DNA of 64,000 nucleotides. Origin: Vanilla planifolia (Eukaryota > Streptophyta > Magnoliopsida > Asparagales > Orchidaceae). A program made the translations under genes and the position numbers. The notes beneath the pieces were generated by a model. The model saw only the letters and a program-made list of their open reading frames with translations, ran no database searches and was not told the DNA's origin. How positions within the stretch are numbered: position 1 is the first letter of the stretch; each line of letters opens with the position of its first letter. Below are positions 11,901 through 24,899 of this stretch, piece by piece. The stretch covers positions 22,054,237 through 22,118,236 of the forward strand of contig CM043869.1 in the NCBI GenBank assembly GCA_023846275.1, written 5' to 3'.

Positions 11901-13130
11901 CTTTCCTTGTTCACTAGTAGAGCCAAGGGAATTTTTAAGAATGTTGTTATAACAAAGATGAAAAAATATTAGCCCTACCTGAATTTCAATAATAAGTAAT
12001 AAATATCACTAGTTCATCAAGATTAGAAGTTTTAAAAGAAAATCATATTGTTTGTATGATTATGAATGTACGAAAGTGCTATGTTACAATAATAGAAGAA
12101 CATAGTTGATCATTATCCAAAAATGTTATTTCAATTAAAGTGTTATGAAAGACCACCTTCTAAATGAAATGATGGTAATGATTGAAAATGATTCAAATCT
12201 ATCATATTTTTCATAACCACATTATAGGAGAAAAATAAAGCCAATACATAGGAACTTGAGAACTCGTAATTTCCTCGAAATTGTTGTATTAAAACTAGGC
12301 AAAAAATTCTTTTTCCCTCACAATTTGTAAAACTCTTGTTGAATTTTCCATTCCAAACATATTATTGTACAACAACAGCATACCTTACATAACTAACACT
12401 TACAACAAATGAATATTCACCTATGCTATAGTAGTTAAATTTAGAAGCATATTTTGGACTTCAATGCCACTAACATTTGAGATCACTCATCACACAACTG
12501 CTATGCAAGTTGGCATTACACAATGCACTTTTAAGTAATAGTCCACATCTATGCATTGCTTTCCTACATGAATGACTCTACCTAGATATCAGATGTTGGT
12601 ACCAAACACCATGAAATTTATGTTTGATGCTAAATTTCATTTATCATTCCAAGCATGTACATTTTATAACATTATGATAACAAAAGTTTTCAAAGTATGT
12701 AATTCTTTGCATAAATGTTATTCGTCTTTTGAGCTTCATTTTAGTCAACTCAAACAAGTGTCAAAATCAACCAAGTCATGATTAATGTGTGATATCTTTG
12801 TATTATGATATAGTAATGTTTTTTGAACTCTATTACACATGTGATTCATAAGTCAACTAAAGTGAAGCTATGAAAAGAATTATCTAATATTTACATGAAT
12901 CATTTATCTAAATAACTTCATAATTGATATGATGAATAATAATGATATAATTATTATTTTCCTTATGCAATCCATGACTAAGGTCACTTAAAAATATAAT
13001 TTTTAAATCTAGTGTTGTTATATAAAATATTACTTGATGTTGATACTTGAATTTAACTATAATACTCTACCTATTACATGCATAGAAGATTGAACACACT
13101 TATAATTTTGTGTAATAATATGCTCTTATC
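9000..13130. other. B1 middle, conserved with B2 but unassigned
   Basis: This 4.1 kb aligns with B2 44.1-49.6 kb in reverse, apart from 1.42 kb present only in B2 (46838-48258). Reading frames are short and interrupted. A minus-strand patch near 10930-11010 is rich in Glu, Lys and Arg codons, like linker regions of plant retroelement polyproteins. A 95-codon minus-strand frame (11202-11489) is shared in part with B2 45690-45890. It shows mainly amino-acid-changing differences and a stop in B2, so it is not supported as a gene. This may be gypsy integrase/3' region plus another element, decayed beyond recognition by eye. Confidence 0.4.
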
Positions 13131-13139
13131 TTTTATAAG

Positions 13140-14140
13140 ATAAGAATTTATACAACCATTATAGTTGACCCACCATTAGGTCTCACAGGATTCTTTCGAA
13201 TGGGTGGTTTAGTCATTATTTCTTTCAACTTTTTAAAGTTTAGGTCTACAGATTTGGTCAAAGTAAGTTTACCAAACTTAAAATAATTAGTAATCAATGT
13301 GATAATTGTACTAAATCCTTTAAAATTATCAATAGAATATGCCTAGAGTGTTAAAACTTTTCATGCCATAAGTTATTTTGTTAGTTGGCCACTCATAAAT
13401 ATGATTATTTTGTTAGGGTTAGTAGATAACCCCATAGAAGAAACTGTGTAACATAAGAAGGCAACCTTGGTCTTGAGTAATTCACAGTTTTTTGGTTGAT
13501 AAATAAGTATTAGAATTATCGAGTGCAACATAATTTGTGCAAATAGACTAGTTATAGAATAAAATGTCATTAAAATAAAATATGATAAATTTCCTTAAGT
13601 GTGGTTTAAAGTCCTAAACCATCAATCTCATAAATTTTCTTAGTGTGTGTTATAACCCATATGGTTTCACTTAACATTCATATAAACTAACTTTAATCCT
13701 AAATATTATCTTTTATTCATCTCCCATTGTAATCAATAATTAAAGATAACCACTTTTTCAATTTATTTTAGAAAAAATGGTGGCACTTAACATTTGATTT
13801 AAGAGGTCATCTAAACAAGAAATAATAAATCTATATTTTGTTATGGTTTGATCAATTACTTGATTATCAACAAACATCGACCATGTTCCATCCTTTTTTC
13901 TCACTAAGAGCATAGGGATAGCATAAGAACTGAAATTATTTTGTAAAAATCTCTTTTTAAGTAGGATTTCTACTTGATGAGCTAACACAAAATGACTCTA
14001 TTTGCATAACCTCTGATAGGGAATGTCAGGTTCTCTTTGGGAATTAGATCGATCATTAGTTTTATGTACTACATGTGTGGTAGAGTGTCAAGTAAATCAT
14101 TTAGGAAAATATCAAAATTGCCTTTTACAAAGACCTATAA
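13140..14140 (-). pseudogene. Ty3/gypsy reverse transcriptase fragment (B1 copy)
   Basis: The minus-strand frame at 13758-13988 (76 codons) is open and begins MLAHQVEILLKKRFLQNNFS. It continues with MLLVRKKDGTWSMFVDNQVI and ends with a DDLLNQ-LSATIFSKI element. This is the fingers/palm entry of a chromovirus-like gypsy RT: lever helix, L-V-KKDG-WR--VD, then DDLLD-L--A--FSKID. After frame breaks, FYFNDILFYN (13563-13571 encodes the core) stands for the catalytic YVDD/FFDD box with its first Asp changed to Asn. Near 13190-13260, LNFKKLKEIMTKPPI matches the F--LK--L---PVL connection to RNase H. The N-terminal hinge lies at about 14020-14140. RT would copy element RNA to cDNA; this copy is inactive. 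Confidence 0.85.
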
Positions 14141-14299
14141 AATAAGTGGTGGGTCTAGTGTGGTGATGGCTAAGTTCAAATTCTTTTTCTTTTCCTCTTT
14201 TTTGTTCATGGGCTAAAAATATTTTGTAGATTTTTTAAGCTTAAGTGATTCTAGTTTTCGATAAGGTGGAGATGGATATAAAGTGATGGTCCTTGCTTC

Positions 14300-14480
14300 A
14301 TTAGTAAAAAAACAAGTTAGCCTTATCTTTCAAAATCATATCCTAATAAAAATGTCTTAGTCTTCATAAGATAAGATGACTTACTTGCATAAGTATGATA
14401 TTAAATAATATATCATCACTAAATCTTCCAAATTTTGTAGGGTACATGACATCTTTATGTAATAGGTATTTAGGATTATC
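14300..14480 (-). pseudogene. Gypsy protease tail (B1 copy, badly decayed)
   Basis: This is the reverse counterpart of B2 42850-43040. Where B2 still reads LIFGRPRHFYWDM, B1 reads LIL, stop, RLRHFY, stop, DMILKDKANLFF. The G-R-P core of the retroviral-type aspartic protease C-terminal motif (I/L-L-G-R-P-W) is thus lost at the Gly by a stop codon. Identification rests on alignment to B2 and on its position just upstream of the RT hinge. Confidence 0.5.
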
Positions 14481-15059
14481 TTTTCATGGTAGTGTAAAGG
14501 TTTTTGTGTTTCAATAGAGAGACTCTAATCATTTAATATCCAATTGTATATATTCAACTACCAATATATTGATGATTGTCCTTCATGGTTGTTCCTAAAT
14601 TTTTGTATTGGCGTTGATGATGTTGGTGCACATCTAGTCATTCTATAATTATGGGGTAATAAAGGTGCACCAAACCACTAAAACCGTTCAATTTTCCATA
14701 TTTTCCAATTCTTGCATAGCATTATTATTAAACATTTTATTTTCTTCTTTCCTTTTGACTCTTGTCATTCATTATTACTATATAAGTTTACAGCCTGTCA
14801 CTTTTTAAGTAGTTGATTCCCACATGTTGCTTTCATGGCCCTTAAAATTGGAGATTCTAGATTGGGTCCTTTGGAATTTAAAGGGCTTGCTTGAGGAATG
14901 GTGTAAAGAAGTGGATGATAATGTAGTATTAGAAGATTTAGAAACTATGGTAGAAGGGATAGATGAAGTATAAGTAAGAGTGGGTTAAGAAATGGTGGTG
15001 TGAGCCTTTAAAAGGGTTGGAAGGCTATTTCTCTAAAATTAGGTTATTCTATTTTTTTC

Positions 15060-15520
15060 TATATTTCTAGTTATATGATAAATATTTTTAAGGTAGTAAT
15101 ATTTTTTAAGTTAAGCTCATCCTACATGTATTTCTATCCTTAAATAAGAGAGTACTAAATGGATACGTCAATATCACTACGAAGTTATAATACTGAAACT
15201 TATTAATGTACTTTTTAATAGATTTACCACCTCATAGAAATGTTTTCTAGTTATCTAATAATTTAGTATTATAGGTTAATAGAACAAACTAATTGTATAA
15301 ACTAATATTGGAGTTTCCATTAGTTTAAGATACCTCCCTATAATTATGAACACATTACCACCCTAAGTTTTTACAAAACTTGTGGGTAATATCATAGTGT
15401 TTAGTCTAAAAAAATTGATACTTTTTCTATTAAATTTTTTGGACTAGTTAAAGTAGTCGTCCATACCATTCTATTAGTCCACATAATTATTTTGAATAGA
15501 ATTATCATTAAAAGTTAAGG
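15060..15520 (-). pseudogene. Gypsy gag capsid fragment (B1 copy)
   Basis: This is the reverse counterpart of B2 41880-42300. Reading leftward from about 15520, it contains the NGMDDYF-like element and, near 15118, a RFNEI-like element. The spacing matches plant gypsy gag capsid (retrotrans_gag), where W--M---F----- is followed about 100 residues later by a RF--GL-type segment. Many stops and frameshifts are present. Gag would form the cytoplasmic particle. The B2 copy is easier to read and is the main evidence. Confidence 0.5.
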
Positions 15521-16466
15521 AATCTAGTTTCATAAGGGATATGCTCTCTTTCTCTTTTGAAGCCTCCTAACACTTTCTCCATTACTAGGCATATCTAGAT
15601 CATCATTGAGCTTTAACTCATTAGAAGGCTTATTTCTTCTTGTATGGTTATTATTTGTCTTATGGATATTTTAATGAGATTCATTAGAAGGATCATCATA
15701 TCTTCTATTGTTTTTATGTCTCTTTAGGTTTTTTACTACATTATTAGGTGGGGTACATCTTCTCTTATTATTTTTTTATCTTCTAAGGTTTGGTTCACAT
15801 TGTTGATTTAGGAGCAATTGTCTGATCATCTTGGTGTATAGGGCTATTTTTCAAGATAGTTCTAGCAAGCGATCTTTGATTAAGTTTTATCTTTAGTTTT
15901 TGACTTGATTCATAACTTTAGTTTGAGATTTGATAAGTCCTACCAGGCCTTGTGATCATATCAAAGTTTGATACATGAGGATATCAAGAACAAAGAATAA
16001 TGATTGACAACTTCTTTTTTTATATGATTGTTTTATCTAAAATTGTTTCCAAAGGCAAACTAACCACAACTATAGACCACCAAAGATGAGATGGGATGTG
16101 TTTCCAAACAAATGACCAGTGATCATTGTCTTGCTTTTACCAAAACACCTTATACATAGAACTCTATGGTTCTTAAGAAAGATGATAGGGAGTCATATCT
16201 GTGCTTTCGTACTATATTCTAAGGCAAAGTTTGTCCAAAAGTAATTAAGAGTTCTTTAGTGGACACGCTAAGTAATTGAAATCTTTTTTAAGTAAAAAAA
16301 ATTATTAATAAAAAAGATTTATTAAAATATAATTTTTTATAATAAGTAGGAAGCCATAACACTAAACTAAGGTTGATATAAGATAAATTAGACTTCCACT
16401 ATGGTCTAATTTGGAGCCCATAATATAAAAAATCTTAATAGATTAACAAAAAAATATTAAAAGATA

Positions 16467-16607
16467 AATTAAAAATGATTCATTTCAAATATAAAGTTTT
16501 AGTACTTTATATGTTTTCACTTATATTACAATGTATTCCTTTCATCAATTGCTATGATGCTTTAAATTGATATATTATAAAAATAATTAGTTCAAAACAA
16601 ATATTTT
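16467..16607. other. Gap Y between B1 and C1
   Basis: About 140 bp lie between the end of the B homology and the start of the C homology. Copy 2 has only about 12 bp at the equivalent place (52086-52096) and no matching sequence. It is AT-rich with no feature. It matters because, with spacer X, it marks the sequence gained or lost at the inversion junctions. Confidence 0.6.
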
Positions 16608-18904
16608 TATATTTTATTCAAACTATTTGAAATAATTAAAAATTATATGAAGAAGATATAGTCTTTGTAAAAGTTTAAATATTTATTAAGCAATAATGAT
16701 AATAAATATTAATTACAAATATCGTTAATTAATTAACACTTCAAACAATATGTATTTAAAGTTCTTATCATTTTGATGCATTCATTGTTTTACATCGATT
16801 AAAAAATTTGTAAGTCTTTTTAAAACTTTGATGTGCACTTAAATTTGAAAATTTTAAAAATTTTGTTACCATGGTCAAATTAATATTTATTCTCTCCTCA
16901 AAAGAAAGATCTCTAATTGCTTGTAACCATCAAGATTTTTAATTTTTTTCAATTCCAAAAATTTATTTCGTTTACCCTTTTAAATATATTTTTACTTTAT
17001 TATAATATTTGTTAAATTTTTAATTATAGAAATGATTTTATAATGTGAAATTACATAAACATTGTAAAACTTTATTAATGTTTTTCGTACATATAAATTA
17101 GTTTCATAACTATAAAATGGGATGAACTATTCAAATATTTATATATTGTGATCGTTAATTTTAATATTTGAAATATTTATAATTCAAAATAAGTTTATGT
17201 TTTATTATGTTTTTTTCACATGTCTTATTACATAAGTCTTACAATAGAATATGATCTTATATTCTTTATCCATTTTGTTATTTCTTTCACAAAATGGATA
17301 TTTGTTATTGTTATACTTCAAAGATAAATTTTTCAAGTAACACCCGAACATTCTTTTATGTTGGTTTGGCGAAAAGAAAGCACTCGACCAAAAAAACACA
17401 AACAAATTTAAATATTTCAAATGAGAAATTATGTTCATATGTTTTTTAATCTTATATATTTGTCATTTATATCTCACAAATTTTTTTTAATTATTTGGGA
17501 ATGAAAAGGAAATTAAATATTTAAATAATAAATGTTTAACTTGTAATTTGTAACAAATTATTTTTTCATTTTTAAAATATAATAAATACGAGATGAAAAC
17601 TATGAAAAATGTTTAAGGTAATTAAAAAAATTTAATTTCTAGTTAGGAAAAACTGATAAAAATCTCTAATATAATAATGTGATTTTTGTAAGCCAGTTAA
17701 ACAGAAAATGGTAAGATTGAATATTATCAGTAAAAAGCTTTCAAATTAGCAAAAATTGTGAAAGGATTTTAAACAAAAAAATGATTCATAATTGCATCAA
17801 ATAACGAATTATTCGACATGATTAATAGCATAAAACGTTTTTCAAAATTATAAAACATTTAGATCAATGGGCATGGAAAATAATCATAATATATGTATTG
17901 TATATCAAAAATAAGTTGACATAATAATCAATACTAATGAAATATGCAAGTAAAAAAATAAAAAAATTATAGGAAAAAAAAATAAATAATATGAAAATTG
18001 AAGTAATTAATTATACACAAAATTATTGCATTACTTTTTGCAATGATATTTATTTTATAAAATAATTCAAATAAAAATATTTGATGAATGAATTGAAACT
18101 AATAAATATAAAAAATAAAATAAATGTGGAAGTTATAAAAACAATAAAAGCATGTAATATTATGTTATGATAATTAAGAATACTTTATAATTAGTGGATA
18201 TCACTTCCAACAAAATTGAAGAACATAGAGATATTCAAAATGGTATGGAATGTGGTTGGTTATTTATGATCATCCAAAATAAAGATGAAAATGGAATTTG
18301 TTATCACAAATCATTATTAAATGTTATAGCTTCAAAATATCTATTACGATTTAGTCATGTTAGTTAACTCACAAAAATGTAATAATAATAATCAGAATAA
18401 CTCTTCAATTTCATTACAAGTTTTATTAAGGATGTGCTAAGCATCCCCAAGCTTAACCCTTACGCTATTTAATGCCATAAAATATTAACATTTCAGAGTT
18501 TAAATAAATTAGTTATATAGTTTGTTTCATGGCAATTTTATTGCGCTTATCATGATGAAATTATATCATTATTGAGGTATTATGTAACATCTATTCAAAA
18601 TTGTAGTTCTTTTATGAAATATTGCAATTTTTTGTAATTGTCAATTTTTCTAAGAAACAAAAAATTCCTTGTAAACGATTAAAAGAAATATTTTTCGAAT
18701 ATTTTTGTTAGTTTATAATTTTAAGTTATTTTTATGTCTATTTAATTACAAAATGTATTTATTAGTAAAATAAAAATTTATTTTCAAAAACAATTAACAA
18801 AATGTTTTTATGATAGTAACATCTAAAATGTTTATTTTATTTTTAATATATTTTCTAATTTTTCATTTTATTTTAGTTCTTTTATGTATACTTATCTATT
18901 TTGA

Positions 18905-19170
18905 CTTGTTTTATTTAAGATATTACTTTTTAAACTCTTATTATAGTTATTATTTTAGCTTTTTTAAAATAACAATTTATAATACATTTTTATTTTTTTA
19001 TTAGATAACAGGAATTTCTATTTAATATAATATTTTATGTACAAAATATACAGTAAATTTTAAGAACTTTTAAATTTTTTAAAATTTTTTAGTAAATACA
19101 TTTTTTCACTACATTGACAATATATATAAAATGAAATGATCTTTCCAAGTTAAATTATATGGACATAGTT
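18905..19170. other. 265 bp in C1 absent from C2
   Basis: In C2 (about 54440) the sequence goes from tatgacttgtttga directly to ttatttggggcattttaa. In C1 the same points are separated by about 265 bases. The edges share a gttttgatta/gttttatt-like word, as expected for a deletion between short direct repeats in C2. The content is AT-rich and featureless. Confidence 0.6.
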
Positions 19171-22100
19171 TTGATTACTTGGCGCATTTTATGTTTTTTA
19201 AATTATACCAACATAGTTTCAATTTTTATTTATGTTGTTAATTTTAAAATTTTTGAAAATTTAAGACTTTGATAATTATTTCACTAAAAATTTATTTATT
19301 ATATTTTGACTAAGACATTAACCATTTTCATTTTAAAAATATTATCCAATTTGAAATAGGCAAAAAAAATTTAAATTGTTTTTACATTAAATGGCTTTTT
19401 TAAAACCTTTTCTTATAGCTGCTCAATGCATTGGTGTGTTATGAAAATGATATTACAAATATGACCTTTTCTGGTTATGTCGTCTATATAATTTTTAGAG
19501 GTAAACTTTTGTGATTGTTATACTATTATCAATGTTGTAATGTTCTGTTTGTTATGTTTTTAGTTTCATTTTTTATTATTAATTATTACAGAACAAATTT
19601 CGAGATTTACTTTTTTTGTTATCATTGGAGTTTTTTTAATTTTCGTATTTGCATATTATTTTCCTTTGTTTCTTTTTATATTATATTTAAATTATAACTC
19701 CATCATTTATTGAAACTATTAACATATCAATTAAAAAATTTAATGATTACTTTATTTAATAATTATCATTGTTCAATTTCTTGAGATTATAACATTAAAA
19801 AATTTGAATATACAAAATATGCTTTATTAATTTTTTTAAGTTATATTGTTTAACTTGAACAAATATATTTTTACTCAATGTACAATTAAGACAACTTTTT
19901 TCACGTACTACGAAATAACTTTTACAATTTTAAAAATCAATAACATTTATTTTTCATTAATTGGAAAATTTTATTTAAACTAAAACTACTTGAAATTTCT
20001 TCTCCAAAACAATAACTTGCAAAAATTTTTTTTTCTAATACTTCTTTAAAACTTTATTCAAAATTTAAAAATAAATTATAAGATAAAAATAAATAGAATT
20101 ATTAACATAAAATATCTTATATTAAAAATAAGTACATTACTTGCAAAAAATATTGAGAATATGTTATTCTTAACATTCTATTATATAGAGCTTTTGAAAT
20201 CAAACAAATAAAAACTCGGCATCATTATTGTTATATATTTAAACGGTTTTAATTATAAACATAAAAGTTTTCCCAAAAAATTTATCTATTGTTACAAACG
20301 ATGAAAATTCGACAAAATAAATTTAAAATGTAAAGGAAATAAATCATAATTATATTGGAAAATCAAATAGAAATATTTTAAATTATTCACCACATTCCAT
20401 CGGTAAACAATTATAGAGAGGTATGTTTTTTGTTGAAGAAGATATTACAAAAAAAATTTTTGTATTGAGAAAAAAATGATTGAAAACACAAAATATTAAA
20501 ACTAGTTAAAAGATATCGCCTTTTCCTAAAATGCACTTAAATGGATCAATTAAATATTAAATTTTACAAGATAATAAAAACATTTTACAACAACAAATAA
20601 ACTGAAATATTTCAAATATATAATGAATAACTTTTTTTTTGCTAACAAAAACATAAATAACTTTAAAGAATGACAATATGACATTTAAAATTAAAGTTAG
20701 ATAAAGATGTCTACTTTATAAAAGATAAAAAGTTATGATAAAAATGACAAGCCAATCCTAAATTATATTTACATTGAGTCTAGTTAGACTTACTAACATT
20801 ATTTCCAAATAGTCACTAACAATATAAAATACAATCAATATTAAGGGAAAATACAAATTGATATAGCCAAGAATCTTTTCTTATTTCTCAAACATATTAT
20901 CGAATGTTTGTATAAGACAATGACCTCTAATTTGTTATATTATTTATTTTTTTATGAATGTTTTATTTATTATTTTAAATATTTAATTAAATTTATATAT
21001 TTATTTCCCTTCACTAATAGTTTTGTACACTTTTAACAATCAACACTTTTAGCATCTTAAATAATTACTTTTTTATATATTTTTTTAGTTTTTAACATTT
21101 TTTTGTGGTACTATGACTGTTTTTAGCTTATACTTAGGAAATATTTATTATTCATGAATTTTGTAATTTTTTTATTCTTTTGTGTCTTAATATTGAGGTT
21201 ATTCATTATATTATTTTTAGTTTTAATATATTTTACTTATCATGTCTATATTTTAAATTTAATTATTTGTGAAAATTATTATTTTCCAAGTTATGATTTT
21301 TATTTATGAAAACAGACTTATTTTGCAATTTTTATTGAAATTGAAAATTTCTTGATGTTACACAATATTCAATATTTTTAATATTTATATTAAACTAATT
21401 TTTTTAAGATGCAAAATTGTTTAAATAAGAAAGTTTTTTTATTAATTTAAAAGCTTTTTATATTTTGATCCCACGTGTTATTTTAATTGGCAATGATATT
21501 TCTCCACAATACTACAAACCATTTTCCTATAAAATAAAATTTATTTCAAACTAAATATTAAAACATTTATTGCATGTTACATCCAATATTTGACTTGATA
21601 TGACATATTAAAAGTAATGCGATATCACTAATGTCATGCTCACAAAGTGCATGTGTCCAATGCAGAAGTGATATGAATCGTTATTATATGAATATTTTCA
21701 AATATGAATAATGAAGACATCAACAAGCATATTTGTATTATGTGTTTAATTTGTGTTACAGATAATATTTATCTGATATATTATCTAAAAAGTATCATAA
21801 TTTGTTGATGAAATGTCAATCCTGTACTTTGTAATTTTTTTCTAATTTTGAGATATGCATAGGAACAATATAATTATTTAATTTTTGAAATTTCTCATAA
21901 GTTAGGTTTTTATTTAAATCATAGAAAAATAGATTTTAAATTATTAATATTATTTTGGATAAATTTATTTTAATATTATTATTTTTATTTATTATGAAGA
22001 TCTCCTTTTAAAATTTAATATTATGAATCTCAAATTGAATTTATACTTTCTAAATTTTGTATATATAATCAAATATTTTAGATATGTCCTTACCTTCATA

Positions 22101-24021
22101 ATTTTATCTTCTATGCAATAGTTTGTAGTTTTCTTAAATATTTAATCTCATCATTTTTATACATTTTGGATTCATTAGTAATATGAAGTTCAACATAAAA
22201 CCTATTTAATGTTATCTATTTTTTATTATAAATAAAATTAAGAATATTTAAATATTTTTTATATCAATATTTATATTTTTTTATTTTATTAATGGCTATA
22301 ATTGTGTTAACTATATCAAGGTGTACAAACTTATTTGTCATCATTATAATGCAAAAAATATATATTGATGCTACATAAAATTTTAATTATTATTAGTTTC
22401 TTGTTTATTGTAAAAGTTTATTATTTTTACACTTATATGCTTTTTTCTTAATCATGATGATAGAATTGCCCTAAGAAATTTTTATATTCAATATGCATAT
22501 TGTGCAACAATTATATGCAATATTTTACTCATTATGTTTCATTTTAATTTTATATTTTATTTATATTTATATATTTATTATGCTTGTTATGTTGCATGCA
22601 ATATTGTTTTTATAATCTTTAATTTTTTTAAGAAATTTCACATACTTTTTCTTTAACAAGAATAATTTGTTATAATTTTTGTGATAAAATTTTCAAGTTC
22701 TTTACAAAATTTTGTTAAATATAAATATTCAATAATGTTGACTACATTAACACATGTTTCTTTAGTTTTTCCAAAACATATTATAAATAACTAAATTATA
22801 GCAAAATAGTTCACGAATATGTTTGCCAAAATATTTTGAACTTTACTTTTATTGATGTTATGCTTTTTGTGATTTATTAATCTCACAAATGTTTTCACAT
22901 ATTATCAAATAAATTTAAAAATTGGGAGTAACATACTATGCTATACTTTTAAATTTTTCAATTTTTAAGTTTTGCAGGTTAGCATTATATGGTAATATAA
23001 ATTAATAATATTTACAAATTTTAAATACAATTTTAATCATTTATTTTTCATATAAAATTTTTTAATATTATATATACCTTTGTTAAGGAAGTTTAACTTT
23101 TTAAATATTAATTCACCTAATATAATTTTTATTCTTTCATAGGTTTTTAATATTATTTAAGTTATAAAACTTAAAATAAGAAAAAAACATATTTAAAGTT
23201 TTTTAAATTTTTATTCATAATTTGTCAACTAAAAATCTAGAAAATATTGTAAATGTTCATCTTAGAAAAAAAATTACAGAGCAAATAATAATATTTAAGT
23301 AAATAAAAAATATTAATAAACAATTTATATGAATAAATTGTCAAAGACAATCTTGAGTAAGCCATGGCACATTTTAAACAAAATATTCCACTGCATGTTT
23401 ACATTTTTATTCTATAGATGTCTTTTGACAGTACTTTTTAATGGTTTTTACTGATGTCACTTTTGTTATTATATTTTTATTTGTATAGAAATTTATAATT
23501 AAAATAAAACATCATGATTAAAACTTCAATAATCTATTTATTTCTTAACTATCTCAAATATTCAATAATTGAACTAAATATTTCTCAATGATTATATAAC
23601 AAAAATTATTAGAAAATTAATAGTATAACAAAAAATTTGAAAAATTTGCAGTACTTTTAATTAGATTGTATTTGATTTTATATTTTTTTATTTTTTGCAC
23701 TTACATTGTCTCAAACATGTGTTCTTGGATTATTATTTATAAATTTTAAGCTTTCAATTTTTTGTATTTTTGTTTTTCTTTTAATCTGAATGTTGTAGTT
23801 GGACTACTGCAATTGTTTTTTACTTAGGTTGCAATAAAAAATTACTTTAAAAGTTCAAACCTTTTTATTTGCTTTTTACTGAAATTTATTTTGCTTTAAA
23901 CGACATATGTTTTTCGAAATGACATGCATATAATTAAAAGTTTTTTAGTTATCTAATTTTTGCTTTTTAATTTATTTAGGGCACCTCCTTTAATGGGGTT
24001 TCAAATTACTTGAAAAATGTG

Positions 24022-24045
24022 CTGTTATATAATTGAATATAACAG
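24022..24045. repeat. 9 bp hairpin in C1
   Basis: The stem is ctgttatat with atataacag and the loop is six bases. The C2 counterpart near 59190 (gttatatagctaaatataat) has lost perfect pairing, so there is no sign that the hairpin is maintained. Terminator-like function is not implied. Confidence 0.35.
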
Positions 24046-24899
24046 ATAATTTAGTGGCTTACAGCCCTACTTACAATATTTAATTCGCCATTTCAATTAT
24101 TTAATAAATATAATTTATTAGAAAAAATTCTTAAAATATTATAAAATATTTTTTATATTATATTTATGCTTATATATATATAGGAATGATAAATTTATTT
24201 TAATTGCAAAATCATTTATAATTTAAAATATTATTATGAGCATAACATTTTAGAAAGGAATTTGAACAACATTTTAATCCTAACACATTAAAAAAAATAA
24301 CTATTTAACAATTAAAAGTAAAATAATAGTAAAAAGGACCAAAGATAAACTAATAAAAATTAAAACTGTTATATATACATATATTAGTAATCAAGGGACT
24401 CATGTGCAACATCTCTGTGAGCTATTTTTTAGCCTTTACAATATTTCATTTAAATAATAATTTTCTAGCTTAAAAAATAAAAAATTAATTTTCTCTACTC
24501 TTAATTGATTTAATTAAGATAGTTGTGCCTCGTTAATCACCTCATTAATCATAAGATTTTAGTTGTATTCATTTGATTTTATGTCAAGAAATGTTTTTTC
24601 CACTAATGTCATTTTATTTTGTTGTAAAGCTATAATAACATGTTTTCTTTAAGGTTTAGTCTATATATTATTTGGCAAATGGTTTTTTATAGAGCTCTTT
24701 TTGTATATTTAGTCATGACTAGGCATCAGTTTTTTAAGAAGAATCACCTAAATATCATTGTTCTATATTTTAGTTTTTATTGATTTTTCTATTTCATGTT
24801 TAATTATAAAGTATTATTATTAAAAGAAAATTTAATATTTTTAAATAAATTTTAAATTTTTTATAAAATACTTTAAAAAACATTATTTAAATTTTTTTG

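Larger units (their letters stand above)
6532..16466 (-). repeat. Repeat block B, copy 1 (B1), inverted relative to B2
   Basis: The whole block matches 40927-52085 as reverse complement. The left edge is gaaattaaaatatatatt here, matching the end of B2 at about 52085. The right edge is agattaacaaaaaaatatt, matching the start of B2 at about 40927. Strand is given as minus because the gypsy and LINE fragments read leftward here. B is composite: copia gag pieces (+) at the left end, a LINE endonuclease piece (-) at 8.55-8.99 kb, and a gypsy gag-PR-RT (-) at 13.14-15.52 kb. The roughly 4 kb between LINE and gypsy pieces (9.0-13.1 kb) matches B2 but gives no domain I recognise. It includes a Glu/Lys/Arg-rich minus-strand stretch near 10930-11010. 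All frames are broken. Confidence 0.85.

Noticed and set aside
17205-17438. 77-codon minus frame in C1 with a similar start at 52728-52922 in C2
   Set aside because: The two frames diverge through indels after about 15 residues and encode a low-complexity Asn/Lys/Phe-rich peptide typical of AT-rich DNA.
24022-24045. Hairpin as transcription terminator or non-coding RNA
   Set aside because: The C2 counterpart has lost pairing and no transcription unit is near; it is one of many chance hairpins in AT-rich sequence.
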